From Zychaea mexicana (lineage: Eukaryota; Mucoromycota; Mucoromycetes; Mucorales; Lichtheimiaceae), in the NCBI RefSeq assembly GCF_025766255.1, contig NW_026516680.1, positions 186,001 to 250,000 of the forward strand: DNA of 64,000 nt, written 5' to 3'. A model generated the notes under the pieces. The model saw only the letters and a program-made list of their open reading frames with translations. It was not told the DNA's origin and did not search any database. The translations under genes were made by a program, and so were the position numbers. Each line of letters opens with the position of its first letter. Position 1 is the first letter of the stretch. Of this stretch, positions 38,701-50,889 are shown one piece after another.

Positions 38701-40238
38701 TTCAGTTGCTGTAGATGATGTCGGTACGTTGCTATTAGATTTCCAGAATCTAAGCACCCATTTTTGATTTTTTAGTCTCCATTGTCTATCTCGTACGTAA
38801 TTTGCATTTCTTGCGTCTTATATCATGACATGAAGTAAGTTTTCATCCCCTTGAACTCGACGCTCGCAAGCGACGTGGTAGTAATGAAACAAAGTGCAAT
38901 GTACTTTGTGAAATAGCGTACCAAAATAAATATAATGATTTTCAATGAATTGAAAAGTTACGTTTCCAAATGTCGAGTCAAGCTTGGGCTATAAATGTAT
39001 ACGTTAAAGATGATCAAAAAAGCTGTAAGCTCATTGTGTGCCCATTGTGTGACGTTGGCGCAGATTCCAAAGGCAAAGCTGGTGCAAAGCTGAGCCCGAT
39101 GTTAGAGGAAAAGTGTTAATTCCATGATTGCAGTAGGAAGTACATCGTAGGCAGATAACCGAATGCTTTGGTTGAGACGTTTTATTTATACATACTCTAC
39201 AGGAAAATCAATACTGCAAAACGATTCTTTTTCCTCTCGCACTCACGCTTCGTTCGAAGTATCTTTTCCGTGTACATATGAGGATGGGTTACGCCATTGA
39301 ATACAAAAGAATAAACAATTATTTGTGCATCGCTCTATGCTTGTTTTGTGCTTATATATGAATATGGATTGATGCAAATATGTCTATACATTTTCTCGCT
39401 GTAATGATGCAATGATGGTTTCTAACGATCAGTTCATAAGGATGTAAATTTATCGTTAATTATTATGGGTTTGATTAATAAATTACGATGCAAGATATGG
39501 TTCCTGATGTTCCATATTGCTTATATCCATAGGAACAATGGGATAACTCTTGCAATCTCTGTCTAACACTCGGCAAGTGTTTCTAATTTGGTTGATTATG
39601 AAGCACACATACGAGTTTGACAGGTACAATTTTATGTAAACATTTGTGCACTTTGGGAATGGAACCTGATGTTACACGATATGTAAAGTCATACATGGCG
39701 GGCGCCTTCTAATTCTTCCGAAATACTCTACAGCCGTAACGACGGAAAGAATAGCCGAGAAAACTTTGTAAACTGGTTGTTGCTACCACTGTCGTCTATT
39801 AGCACATGTCAGCACAATCCTTCAGCTTAGCTCTGCCATGATTATATTGCGGTGGCGACATTGATGGACTGGTTCCGGTTCTCTGGCTAACGATGGATTG
39901 TTAGCTGCATTATTATATACATAAATAAGCAAAAGCCTCGAATGCTGGACAGGAGGCCGTTTAAGCGGAGCTGAGCCCAACTGCTCGAAAGCAAGGATTA
40001 TTTTTTTCGTGCTAAAGTATATAAACGATATAGACTCTTTCATTTATTTATCTCTTTTGGCGTATAAATATGAAAGTTATCGAAGGACAGAAAGACGTAT
40101 ATATGGTTTCCGGAGGATATTTACAGATAAAGGGTTGTTGGAAGGGATAAGGTTTGGATGCAGTGATGATATACAACAGAATATAATATATGGGAGGGAA
40201 TGGATAGGATGGGAGAAGCCGAGTTGTTATTTACTTTT
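35736..40238. other. 4.5 kb gap, no supported gene
   Basis: AT-rich, with many short frames and no recognised domain or splice chain. It contains small CATA/TACATACA runs (about 37489-37500). The left edge is the 3' side of the glycosyltransferase gene and the right edge the 3' side of the TMEM198-like gene. Confidence 0.5.
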
Positions 40239-41177
40239 TTAGTTCACGCGGCGCCAGCCGTAGCCACCGCCACCACGCATGGGGTACTGTTGCGACCAAA
40301 CACCCACGGGTTGGTTTCGTCTGCGTACAAGCATCCATTGAATCAAAACCGACAAGATCGTCAGGCCAAGAGTACCGCCCAGCATACCACGGACACCAGG
40401 CGTTGATTGGATTAGGACATCTGCATCGCGGGCATGCAAGAACGAAGCGACCGCGTCGGTAAAACCGGTTTGCACGTACAAGTCGACGCCAAAGAACACC
40501 AAGAACGAGCCGACGAATGCAGTGGCAACGACGATAATGGGACGTTCAAAGAAGGCGACCAACACAATACCGACGACGACAAAGCAGACGATAAGAATGG
40601 CGCGGCCCCAGTTGGATGTGATCAGGCCTCCGTCGTCCCAAGCCAACAGCCACAGTGCAACGAGGTAGCCCAACAGGGCACCCAGCAAATACACAGCCAA
40701 GAAGAAGCAGCATGATAAAATAGCTCCTGCAAGTACACCCACAATCACCGATACAACAAGCAAAATCGTTTCCGTGTTCTCGCCGTAGTCCTGTTTGGCG
40801 TTGCTCAGGATGATGTATGCGACGTTTGCGCCTACCAAGAAGCCGACGATGAACATGGTAAAGTGTTGGTGCACGCCGCCAACAAAGCACAAGTAGGCGC
40901 CGGCAACGAAGAGGATGATGGACAAAACGACAGCGTGAACGGATACAGAGTGCCCCATTACTGTAAACAGTGAGCGTTTAGTTTACTGCGGTTGTTGCTT
41001 CACTTTTTCTGTTGTCGTGCGTCTGCGTATGTAAACGCATGGATATACAAAAGGGTACTTACTGTCAAAGGTAACGGTGTTTTGTTCCGACAGCGGGTCG
41101 CGTTCCACCAGGGGCAAGGCGTTGACGAGGTGGGCCAGCAGGCCAAGTAGCAAAATGGCAAAGGAGAACTTCTTCAT
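40239..41177 (-). CDS. TM7S3/TMEM198-like (DUF4203-type) multi-pass membrane protein
   Basis: Two exons: 41063-41177 and 40239-40960; 278 aa; GTAAGT donor and TTTACAG acceptor. The first ATG (41177) gives a signal peptide (KKFSFAILLLGLLAHLVNA). Seven hydrophobic helices follow, with the family features VAGAYLCFVGGVHQHFTMF, VGFLVGANVAYIIL, GALLGYLVALWLL and FVGSFLVFFGVDLY, and a short Arg/Gly/Tyr tail. Fungal members are uncharacterised; the animal relative TMEM198 acts in Wnt co-receptor phosphorylation, which cannot be carried over. Likely ER or plasma membrane. C-ending codons dominate, suggesting good expression. Confidence 0.82.
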
Positions 41178-43990
41178 CAGTAGCAAAGCAATAGAAAATG
41201 TAAAGAAAGGAAGAAGAAGAGAAAATACTTTTGTTTTTGTTTCCAGCCCGTGTCTCTTTTATATGCTTTGCATGCCGGCTGGGTCTGCTGGTGCTTGTGC
41301 CACCTGAAAGTGGACCTTGGCATTCGGAGTTCGGGTTCCATACAGGAAATGGACAGGCCCGTAATTCCAGTCGTCAGCGTAATGCGCCACTGTGGCAGCT
41401 CTCTTGCTTTTATTTTTAAACCTCTTTTCCTGGTGGTACAGCCAAGAGGCGGTCCGTTGATCCGGGAATACATTCTAACCTGCTGCTGGACGATGTAGCG
41501 CCATGATGTCATGGATCCACTCTATCCACACGCTGTCTCTCGCTGCTACCGTCTGCTTTTAGGCAATGAAGAAGAAAGACCCATTGAGCCGTAACACAGA
41601 TCCGTTAGCCCAATTATTACTTCCTAATTGTTCTGCGAAAAAAAAAAGTGCAAGCGCAGATCCAAGCAGCAGACGTTCGTTCCCTCCCATAAGTTTAAAA
41701 GTCACGCTAAACCATTTCTGGATTTTTCTAAAAAAAGCCAAGAGAGAAGCTCCGGTTAAAAATATAGAACAACAATGGAAGCAAGCAACTGTCTTCTGAT
41801 GTCAAGAAGTATTGGTTGCGCGTGGTTACCAGAAAAATGCCAAGGCTGTATTGAAATTTTATCATAAGGAGTATTCAAAATTGCATGTTTGATCTGCACA
41901 GTATCCTATTTGATACCAGCCTAAGACAAAAACGATCGATGTGATCCTTCTTTCCACTTTTTCTCGGCTCCAAAAGTGGTAATTGTGGGCTAAGCAGCTG
42001 TATCCATGCTGTCATCAGACCTATCTTAACCCACATGTAATAAGGTTTGCATGCTACAAACCTCCTCGTCCATCAGCGGTCAATGGTGATAAACAAAGGA
42101 TTGCGTTTGATCGTCATATGTAAATAGCGGGTGTTTGAGTACACTCCTAAAGTCTGATCGAGCCATCTCAACCATGGAACTCAAGGTCGCTTTTATCCGT
42201 AGTTTGGTCAAGGTGTTCTGAGACCGACGCTGCTTCAAGTATCCACATTGTTCAGATGCCTGATCTATATGGACTCTCATTAAGCATCACGTTGTGCTAA
42301 TGGTGCCAAGTTAAGTGACTGCTGCAACACTGGTCTTGTCGTAGTATTTCTCCCTGCAAACTGTCGTCCAGATTCAAGTACACACGCCCGTTTCCACCAT
42401 TCTTTGTCGTGCAATGATGCTATGCGTTCCAACAAAATTTTTTACAGCTCGTTTGTACTGTTGGGGTGGGGGTGGAGAGACGTATTTAATGATCAGCTCC
42501 CATGGCTACTCGGCATAATTGATAGTTTCACTAAGAGTTCAAAAATTGAGATGCTCGGTGGAAAAGCCTATGAGGAGGTACTACTAACTTATCATTTGAG
42601 AAATATTTGAAGGGAAGAATTTTTGGCCGTAGTCTTGAAAACATCGTCGGCATGTGTAGATCGCAATATGCGTATCTGTACCATGAACCGCTCCAATTGC
42701 TCAGGCGTTACAGCGGCGTGGGAGCTACTGACCCACTGTATCGACTGCATGTAATGCATAAGCGGCCTTTCAGGTACTTTAGATCTCCTTAACAACCAGT
42801 GTACTTTGTGTACGCAGATGAGAGCCCGTTCTTTCTGCGCCAGCAAAAAGTTTCATGACTGCACCCAAGAAATTGCCCTCCTGAGAACGTAGCATGCTCA
42901 AAGTACCATGTCGTAAAACTGCCAATGACAGCTTGTTGGAAGACCAGCGCATGCTGACAGATGGATGGAAAGTACAGCACTGAGGAGCACACATTATGGT
43001 CTTTGCCGAAAGCCTTGTAAGTGACATCTGTCCCACTGGTTGCTACGAGAAATCGAAAAAAACGTTGTATTTCCTGTACACGAAAACAAATGATGAGACC
43101 AGGGCGCATTATATTGGAGGACACAACGCAGTCAGCATATTTTTTCACCAGTCGTAAATAGCTCGCAAAAGTATTGACGGCTATCTTGCCACTGGTAAAC
43201 GATACACCGCTCGTTCACGAGACCATGCGAGAAGTATTATGCCATTGTTCACTATTGTATATCGTCGCACCCCACCTGTTTTGTCATTCATTCTGTGTAC
43301 TGGATCGGTAGGTACTACCCCAAGTTAAACACATAGGGCTTGTGTATGTGTGTTGGTGCCCAGCAACTCAAGCAACAGATCACTGCCGGGGTGGTGGTGA
43401 AAGTAATGGTCTTTGGTGGATGTGATTAGGATGTGTACACGGGCCGCTGTGCATCTTCAGGATTCTCGTGCTGCTTGGTTGACGCATGACAGATCAGCCG
43501 TCTGTCGTTTTCGCATTTTGCTTCTTGAAAGCTGAGCCTATATTCAGATCAAGGCGCTCCTATTTGCGCGTTTGCCGGTTAAATCATGCTGCTGCCTCTT
43601 CTCTCGCAAAGCCATTTGGAAATTGTGTATGAAAGTATGTTTTATCTTGTAGACGACTTCAGCAGCCTTTCTATAAACAACGAAGACATGTGCTACGTAA
43701 ATAGAGAAATATCATGACTTTACTTAACCTGGCGGTAACCTTGGCCAAAAAAAATAGGAAATAGAAACTTACATTTTAAGCCAATATAGCAAGGTTGAAC
43801 CAGAAAGAGAGAAAGAAAACTTAGTACCATTTTTGAGTGGTATAGTACATATAAGTAACTTATCCAGTAAATTCGGGTTTTTGCGGTTATACAAGACATA
43901 GTTTTATCCTATCGTAGTTGAGGCTACTTTTTCCACATTATATAACATCAGTGTTTATATCAGAATAATAAAATTTGTAATAATATCAAA
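41178..43990. other. Gap with decayed coding scraps
   Basis: The left part is the promoter of the TMEM198-like gene. Overlapping minus-strand frames at about 42592-43148 contain protein-like text (for example FLVATSGTDVTYKAFGKDHN and HAAVTPEQLERFMVQIRI) split over two frames by stops, so they look like a pseudogene. I do not recognise the family; proximity to the next remnant hints at a shared transposon origin. Confidence 0.4.
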
Positions 43991-44019
43991 CAACTTCCCG
44001 CCGAAACTTCCATCGAGTG

Positions 44020-44721
44020 TCATAAGATCGACATATTGGAGTTATCACGTTGGTAAGAAGTATTTCTTGTATGGCATCTAGGACAAATTTGACTTGTAAG
44101 ATACTCTTCGATCATAACAACATACTTTGCTGGATGGGATTGGTTGCGTCTGGTTGATTTAATGTAGTTCAACAAAGCCGTTCTGAATATGTTCCCGCGA
44201 AGTCCACCATAACGAGCAGCACCAAACGCCACCACGGTATGCCTGGCAGCCTCACAGCATTGTCTCCGGGCGCTAATGGCTTCCACTTTTGTTGGTTTGC
44301 TGCTGTATCTCTGGGTCTCCCTCTTGGTATTTTCTGCTACCTGTAAACAGTCGTTTGCACATTTCAGTCAGCGCCTTCTGCTTGGTTCTGTAGGCGTGGT
44401 ATTTGAGTTATTTCAAGCCGATTGTATAGCAGCCCTTGATTGCCTCCCAGCTACGAAATCGTGCAGTCTTCTCTTGCGGATATAACTCATCGTGTCTTCG
44501 CTTTTAAATTCGGTCAGTAACAGGACTACGTTTTCGGGTGTTTTCAAGAAACGTATGAGTAGCAAATTGTTGGATAATAGGTTGTTCCATATTAATAACA
44601 CTCCTAGAATGCTTCTTGGTAGCCTTTTGAAATCAATAATTTCTTCTAACTGACTATGTGCAAATCCCTCAGTGGCTCTTGTTTGAGGCACTAGCTCACG
44701 AATAGAGATGTGCTGCTCCAT
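44020..44721 (-). pseudogene. Fanzor/TnpB-like zinc-ribbon protein remnant
   Basis: A minus-strand frame (about 44020-44340) reads TVVAFGAARYGGLRG, then about 30 residues on KYVVMIEEYLTSQICPRCHT. The VVAFG..G..R..(G) block, a hydrophobic strand ending in an acidic residue, and TSQ-x-C-x2-C are the C-terminal pattern of TnpB/Fanzor RNA-guided nucleases (RuvC core followed by a zinc ribbon). The second C-x2-C of the ribbon is missing before the stop, and an upstream frame at 44413-44721 (SYIRKRRLHDFVAGRQSRAA) is in another phase. So this is a broken copy. An alternative is an unrelated transposase with a similar zinc ribbon. No guide RNA or transposon ends were identified. Confidence 0.45.
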
Positions 44722-45958
44722 TCTTTATAAAACATGGGAAAGCTACGGCAAATACAGTGAGCGTTGGCATAGTAATCTTCAACGGTCGTGTTCAAGCTAT
44801 GTAATTTTTGGCGGCAGTCAGTATTAAGATTGTTGACGGAGGTTCTGTGAGCGTCGGTAACTTCATGATTATCACGGTAAATCATCTCTCGACCAATACA
44901 AATAGCATTATATACTCGCTCAGCCAGGTCAGGCTTCACGCCTGTTGGAAAAAGAAGGTCTGGGAATTCAGTAGTGTCCCAAAGCCTCGTAAAGAGTTAA
45001 CGTTGCATTTTTGGATCAAAGTTTGCCCACACATGATTCTCGATGAGTGTCTAAAAGATACGTATTACTATCGTGTGTATGGTGGTATACTGATTGTTGG
45101 GAATATGTCGTTCTCTATTAACTGCCTCTCCCACATAACTACTCAATTGTATGAAAGCTTCACGAATCTCAGCATTGCCATGTTCCCTTGACCAGGAAAT
45201 AATGCAGCAAAGTTATATAGACGCTTGTGCGTAAGTCTCAGAACAACTTCACCAATTTTCAAAAGACTCAGACAGAACCAGTTGACGAATAATCAGGCTG
45301 CATACGTAACATCGCTAATATGACGAACAACGCGACGAACCACCATTTCTTTGGTCTTGATTGAAGTTTTCGGCCCTCGACATTGTTTTTAATATGGCTT
45401 TGATAACAAACATTGCTCTTCACGCTGTCGCGGGCGGCGATGAAGGCCACAGAAAACTCAGACCCCACGCACCCATGCGATCCGATGCTACGACTACTGA
45501 ACTACACTGAAGACCGGATACATTCATAGCAACATAGCAACACCCCTCTCTTAACAATAATTGTCACACCATGTATCACACATATAAATATCATGTTACT
45601 TTAAAAGAATAAAGAAACACCTTTTCTTTCACGGACTTGTTGGAAAGGCCCTGCGAGTGAGCATACCCCGTGGGCATAGAAGGCCTGCTGTATACTTATA
45701 TCTATTTTTGATCTCGTAGTCTACTTGTGTTGTTAGCGAAGTACTCACAATTCCGCTGTTGTAGTATCGTACCTTGTATATTCTGCCAATTGTATTTCGA
45801 TTCTGGTCTAGAGTTGCTATACGATTGGACTATTTTCAACCGTTTATTAAGGTAGTTAGCTTGCTGGTGTTTTACTGTATCCTCATATTTGGCTCACATG
45901 GCAGGGCTTTTTCTACCAGGTCCTGTCCCTGTTACCAATCCCCCTCGGCAATACAACG
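44722..45958. other. Decayed sequence left of the MULE
   Basis: Short minus-strand frames (for example 44691-44939 and 45268-45468, with GRKLQSRPKKWWF) have no recognised domain. They may be upstream parts of the Fanzor-like remnant or unrelated relics. Confidence 0.3.
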
Positions 45959-47063
45959 CACATGAGCCACGAGCTCCAGTTGCTGTTTTTTTCCCTCAGG
46001 CTTTCTCTTAGATGTATAGAAGTAGAAGATTTTTGTCGAGACGCTTTCTAGACGCACTAGAAAGCAGCGGTGTTTTTTTTCGAGACGCTTTCTAGACGCA
46101 CTAGGAAGCAGTGGTGTTTTTTTCGAGACGCTTTCTAGACGCACTAGGAAGCAGTGGTGTTTTTTTCGAGACGCTTTCGAGACGCACTAGAAAGCAGCGG
46201 TGTTTTTTTCGAGACGCTTTCGAGACGCACTAGGAAGCAGTGGTGTTTTTTTTCGGGACGCTTTCGAGACGCACTAGGAAGCAGTGGTGTGTTTTTCGAG
46301 ACGCTTTCTAGACGCACTAGGAAGCAGTGGTGTTTTTTTCGAGACGCTTTCGAGACGCACTAGGAAGCAGTGGTGTTTTTTTCGAGACGCTTTCGAGACG
46401 CACTAGAAAGCAGTGGTGTGTGTTTCTAGACAATTGCTATTGACAACGCATCGATTATGTTCATGATGACCATAATCGAACGACGCGCGAAAGATTTTCG
46501 TCGGTATATCCGCCATGGCAAATCGACATCTGCAAATTCAGCGTGCACAATGGCAAACGTTGCTCTTTGAAAAACCGAATTGAGGTAAAAGTTTCTTTTT
46601 TTTTCTTAATGGGCAAGATGGAGCACAAAAAAAAGTATTCTGCTGAATCTTGGTACGTATACAAGAGAGAGAAAGGGTTTACCGGTTGTGGTTGTAGAAA
46701 GTGCTGCGATATGTGCTCATTCAGAACTATCGCTTCTTTCTCTGTCGTTGTGCATATGCTTATGCTTTTTTAAACTACACATGCTTATTCATCTTCAAAC
46801 TTCGCGACCAACATAATGCCAAACTTCATCCGTCACTTCCGACTTATACGCACCAAAAATCAACAACTTTCTTCTCTTTTGCTCATATACTTATACATAC
46901 AACATGACGTTGAATCACCATTATCTGCACATACAACACGACATTGATCCATCATTATTTGCACATTCAACATCACAGACAGTCTGCCACGCCAGCATTG
47001 CTGGATAATGAAAGGAAACAAGGGATAAATATGGTATAGATGATGGTGGGATGTCATGTTTCA
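45959..47063 (+). repeat. Left terminal inverted repeat of the MULE
   Basis: Matches the complement of 48632-49893 apart from tandem copy number and scattered substitutions. It contains an embedded 76-codon frame (46543-46773) that is mirrored at 48919-49149; this is probably fortuitous. Confidence 0.85.
46029..46428 (+). repeat. Tandem array (about 9-10 copies of a 41-43 bp unit)
   Basis: The unit reads roughly GAGACGCTTTCTAGACGCAC, TAGGAAGCAGTGGTG, then a T-run of 6-8 and C. Copies differ at few positions (TCTAGACG/TCGAGACG, GGAAGCAGTGG/GAAAGCAGCGG) and in T-run length. Each unit carries the near-repeat GAGACG...(G/T)AGACGCAC. The array faces the mirrored one in the other arm. Confidence 0.9.
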
Positions 47064-47596
47064 ATGAAAAGTGGAATTCTTGTATTATACAAAAGGAAGA
47101 TAATAAACAAAGCGATTAATGGTTATGCATAATCCACCCAAAAGATCATGCTGTTTCAGTTGGCTGCATAAAGAGATAAATAAGTTGATGGTTGCATTTA
47201 GTGGTATGGTAATAGACAATTAAAGTGAGCGGATTTAAATGAAAAGGAAACAGGTGGAATGTTTTTATAAAGGGGATTATTGACGCTGTGTGTTGGATCG
47301 TCTGCCATGATAGACATTATATTTTCATGACTCTCTGACACATTGTGCATATTCTGCTCCCTTTGTTGTGAGATTGTTGACAGTTGCAGCACGCGATCCT
47401 GGTCATGATATAGTACAGAGAACGACTGTGAAATAAGTCGCAAGTTCTTGTGTGTTGTCAAGAACGTCTAGCGTTTCACCTTCCTAAAAATCTGAATCCT
47501 GCATAATCTCAGTGTTATACAGCTCACCCTTGTTGGTCAGGGATAGCATGAGGAACCAACTCAATTGCGTAGGCCGCTCTGTTTCAAAACGAAGCT

Positions 47597-48600
47597 CTAT
47601 GTCTTTGAATCGCTCAACAGATACATATGCTTACAGGGCGGGTATCTACGCTGATAATCTTCACAGTTACATGATTCAACGAGCACAGCATCGCTAACTG
47701 CTACTTCATATACTTCAGATGCTTGAGCCTGAAATGATTTCACTTCATAAGTATCTGCCATGGGGCTACTACTTTGTTCACGCTGAGGATTGGGAATCAT
47801 TGCTGCAATTACTTCGACTGCAATAGAAGATGCCAAGTGTCGACGGCGCGACAGCGCGTTCTCCATTGGTCCCATACGCCCATTGTTGCTTAAGATACGG
47901 CCCTGTGCGTTCTTGAGAGAAATGTTCGACTTCATGTGTAAGAACGAAAAACAAACGGTGGAGTCTCTTGTTTCGTAGTTGCTTGAGGTAAACGGTCTAG
48001 AGTTGGCTGTGACAAGCCTCGATGAAGTTATTCGTCATCATATGCCTTTTTGCAGGCTCAACGTATGCGGATATCCAACGTTGGATTTTGTGCTCAGGCA
48101 ACCAATGAGACTCAAAGTAGTCTTGGAAACCCTCTTGCACTTCGAACTCTGTCTGAAACGTCTTCGTGTAAAATTTCTTTTAGTGCTGTCATCATTCTAG
48201 CACGGTAATCTTGAAGCTCTTCTGCTGTGTGCGGTGCATCCAAACGAACTTTGCTTTTCAGGTTGCGGTTCCAAGCTTGGATGACATGAAAAGCGCAGTA
48301 GTGAATCGTTGCAGCAGGGAACTCAGATTGGATTGCATTGACTTCAGGAATTCTGCAGTCAATGGTCATATGCTCAACATCCATTTGGCATGTCTGGCGA
48401 AGAAAGCGTAACCATCGATGGATTGGTCCAGCTGAATGATCGTTCGTGAACATGTATGCAACTGGATATCCGCGTCCGGTATGTGGATCGCATGTCACAA
48501 AGGTATACATAATGTCAGCAATACGAGCAGTGATCTTGTAGGTGGCATCCATGCAGACAGTCCGCGACTGCTGAAGCTGAGCAAGTTGGTTCTGTGACAC
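47597..48600 (-). pseudogene. MULE transposase, truncated and frameshifted
   Basis: The frame at 48112-48600 holds the MULE catalytic core: RTVCMDATYKITARIADIMY (first Asp), FVTCDPHTGRGYPVAYMFTN, then MTIDCRIPEVNAI (second Asp) and IHYCAFHVIQAWNRNLK. Reading then passes through other phases (EPAKRHMMTNNFIEACHSQL and YLKQLRNKRLHRLFFVLTHE, near 47930-48050) and ends in a SWIM zinc finger, CNCEDYQRRYPPCKH (about 47615-47665). The DNA-binding N-terminus usual in this family is absent: the frame starts next to the inverted repeat. Stops and frameshifts make it non-functional. Confidence 0.88.
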
Positions 48601-48631
48601 TAATAATTAACCACCTTTCTAAACCATTAAT

Positions 48632-49893
48632 CGAAACATGACATCCCATCATCTATACCATATTTATCCCTTGTTTCCTTTCATTATCCAGCAATGCTGG
48701 CGTGGCAGACTGTCTGTGATGTTGAATGTGCAAATAATGATGGATCAATGTCGTGTTGTATGTGCAGATAATGGTGATTCAACGTCATGTTGTATGTATA
48801 AGTATATGAGCAAAAGAGAAGAAAGTTGTTGATTTTTGGTGCGTATAAGTCGGAAGTGACGGATGAAGTTTGGCATTATGTTGGTCGCGAAGTTTGAAGA
48901 TGAATAAGCATGTGTAGTTTAAAAAAGCATAAGCATATGCACAACGACAGAGAAAGAAGCGATAGTTCTGAATGAGCACATATCGCAGCACTTTCTACAA
49001 CCACAACCGGTAAACCCTTTCTCTCTCTTGTATACGTACCAAGATTCAGCCGAATACTTTTTTTTGTGCTCCATCTTGCCCATTAAGAAAAAAAAAGAAA
49101 CTTTTACCTCAATTCGGTTTTTCAAAGAGCAACGTTTGCCATTGTGCACGCTGAATTTGCAGATGTCGATTTGCCATGGCGGATATACCGACGAAAATCT
49201 TTCGCGCGTCGTTCGATTATGGTCATCATGAACATAATCGATGCGTTGTCAATAGCAATTGTCTAGAAACACACACCACTGCTTTCTAGTGCGTCTCGAA
49301 AGCGTCTCGAAAAAAACACCACTGCTTCCTAGTGCGTCTAGAAAGCGTCTCGAAAAACACACCACTGCTTCCTAGTGCGTCTCGAAAGCGTCCCGAAAAA
49401 AACACCACTGCTTTCTAGTGCGTCTCGAAAGCGTCCCGAAAAAAAACACCACTGCTTCCTAGTGCGTCTCGAAAGCGTCCCGAAAAAAAACACCACTGCT
49501 CCCTAGTGCGTCTAGAAAGCGTCTCGAAAAAAACACCACTGCTTCCTAGTGCGTCTCGAAAGCGTCTCGAAAAAAACACCGCTGCTTCCTAGTGCGTCGA
49601 AAAAAACACCATTGCTTTCTAGTGCGTCTCGAAAGCATCTCGAAAAAAACACCACTGCTTCCTAGTGCGTCTCGAAAGCGTCCCGAAAAAAACACCACTG
49701 CTCCCTAGTGCGTCTCGAAAGCGTCTCGAAAAAAACACCGCTACTTCCTAGTGCATCTCGAAAGCGTCTCGAAAAAAACACCACTGCTCCCTAGTGCGTC
49801 TCGAAAGCATCTCGACAAAAATCTTCTACTTCTATACATCCAAGAGAAAGCCTGAGGGTAAAAAAACAGCAACTAGAGCTCGTGGCTCATGTG
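48632..49893 (-). repeat. Right terminal inverted repeat of the MULE
   Basis: Inverted counterpart of 45959-47063, longer by about 160 bp in its tandem array. Confidence 0.85.
49262..49818 (-). repeat. Tandem array (about 13 copies of the 41-43 bp unit)
   Basis: Inverted version of the 46029-46428 array with more copies. One copy near 49590-49600 is shortened (GTGCGTCGAAAAAAACACC), and several carry CCC or CATC variants not seen on the left, so the arms have evolved separately. Confidence 0.9.
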
Positions 49894-49996
49894 GTCAGAT
49901 TGAGCAGTGGCAGATGAGTGCATAGCATGCGTGTTGAGAATGCGGACACGTAGCTTGTCAAATTGGAGGCCCGTGGCAAGTGCTATGTTTGAAGCA

Positions 49997-50374
49997 TCAT
50001 TTTTTCGTCGAAACCGATTTCTTAATGATGACTCGACGTCCACCCTCGCGATGAGGAATGACGCCTATATTTTCGGTGAATTGGTCCTTGGCCAGTTGCA
50101 GTACTGAGAGCAGTGGTTCCGGCCGAGTGCTGACGTCTATAAAAACACTACTGGGACTATTACCAACTCGCCAGACTTGTGAGTGGCGTAATGTCCAACC
50201 GTTCATGTCGTTGGAGGGAGCAGGAGTACTGGTTGGGCCGTGCATATAAGAAACACAGTTGTTTTGAGCAATTTGTGCCCATGACATTTGTACGTCGTCA
50301 GGGTCAGGAGCATGTTTGGATGCGTAAATAGTGCCCCCATCGGGCGGTTTCTGATTATTAAGCGGAAGAGCCAT
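49997..50374 (-). CDS. Orphan frame of 125 codons beside the MULE
   Basis: ATG at 50374 in a good context (GCCATGGC), ending at a TGA at 49997. The composition is protein-like (PDGGTIYASKHAPDPDDVQM; NGWTLRHSQVWRVGNSPSSV; ENIGVIPHREGGRRVIIK). Past the stop, a +1 frame stays open and protein-like (NIALATGLQFDKLRVRILNT) up to the MULE edge. It therefore looks like the 5' part of a longer gene, frameshifted near 50010 and cut by the MULE. A gag-like or LINE ORF1 origin is possible, but no zinc knuckle is seen. Unrecognised. Confidence 0.45.
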   Translation of the reverse strand: MALPLNNQKPPDGGTIYASKHAPDPDDVQMSWAQIAQNNCVSYMHGPTSTPAPSNDMNGWTLRHSQVWRVGNSPSSVFIDVSTRPEPLLSVLQLAKDQFTENIGVIPHREGGRRVIIKKSVSTKK

Positions 50375-50836
50375 GGCATTGTGTTCTGTTAATTTCAAAG
50401 CTAAGATTCCAATTTCTGTGTGAAATTAAAGCGGTGTGAAAATTTACCGATTCTGCATACATATATCATTAAGTCCTAATAAGTACATGAGTAAATAAGT
50501 ACTGGCTATGGTGTGCATGTATTTCGGTAGAATTCCTTCGCTATGATACGAGTTTATTTTATATTATAGAAGTGATTACAGAGCACAAACACATATATAA
50601 AATCACTGTGGTATAACACATTTTTAACTGCCTTAGGCATCATCAGAATAAGATATTCGGTCAAACATCAAAAGCATACACAGACAATTACCACAGCAAC
50701 CGGCTGAGCATTGTAGCATAGAGGCTCAATCTATAACAATTAATATTACTATAAACAGTAAATTAATTTTAGTTAAGGATTTCACTGTCAAGCGTTCTAA
50801 TAAAAATCTAACTTCGTTGATTTTTTATTGAACTGG
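50375..50836. other. Spacer between the orphan frame and the AT-rich element
   Basis: No gene. Contains the nonamer TAATATTAC at 50751-50759, identical to the nick-site nonamer of many CRESS-DNA replicons, but without a convincing flanking stem. Confidence 0.4.
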
Positions 50837-50889
50837 GCGTCGTCATACCTCCTAGCCTGTGTTAAATTAATTATAAAAGGATATAACTC

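Larger units (their letters stand above)
45959..49893. mobile_element. Foldback MULE-type DNA transposon with long terminal inverted repeats
   Basis: The ends begin with an inverted match (CACATGAGCCACGAGCTC at 45959; its complement ends about 49893). The arms run 45959-about 47063 and about 48632-49893, with symmetry axis near 47846. Each arm has a unique outer part, a tandem array, then a roughly 650-bp unique inner part that matches almost base for base. The 1.57-kb centre holds a broken MULE transposase on the minus strand. The right arm is about 160 bp longer because its tandem array has more copies. A 9-bp target duplication, usual for MULEs, is not apparent (AATACAACG left, GTCAGATTG right), suggesting age, flank rearrangement or mis-set ends. 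Confidence 0.85.

Noticed and set aside
40434..40715. Charged + strand frame opposite the TMEM198-like gene
   Set aside because: Antisense shadow of a membrane-helix-coding exon with biased codons.
47597..48600. Intact MULE transposase in alternative splice form
   Set aside because: Motifs fall in at least three phases without donor/acceptor pairs between them, and the N-terminal domain is missing; decay is the simpler explanation.
50751..50759. TAATATTAC, the nonamer at CRESS-DNA replication origins
   Set aside because: No flanking stem, it lies outside the likely left edge of the Rep element, and a 9-mer of A/T with one C is not rare in DNA this AT-rich over several kb.
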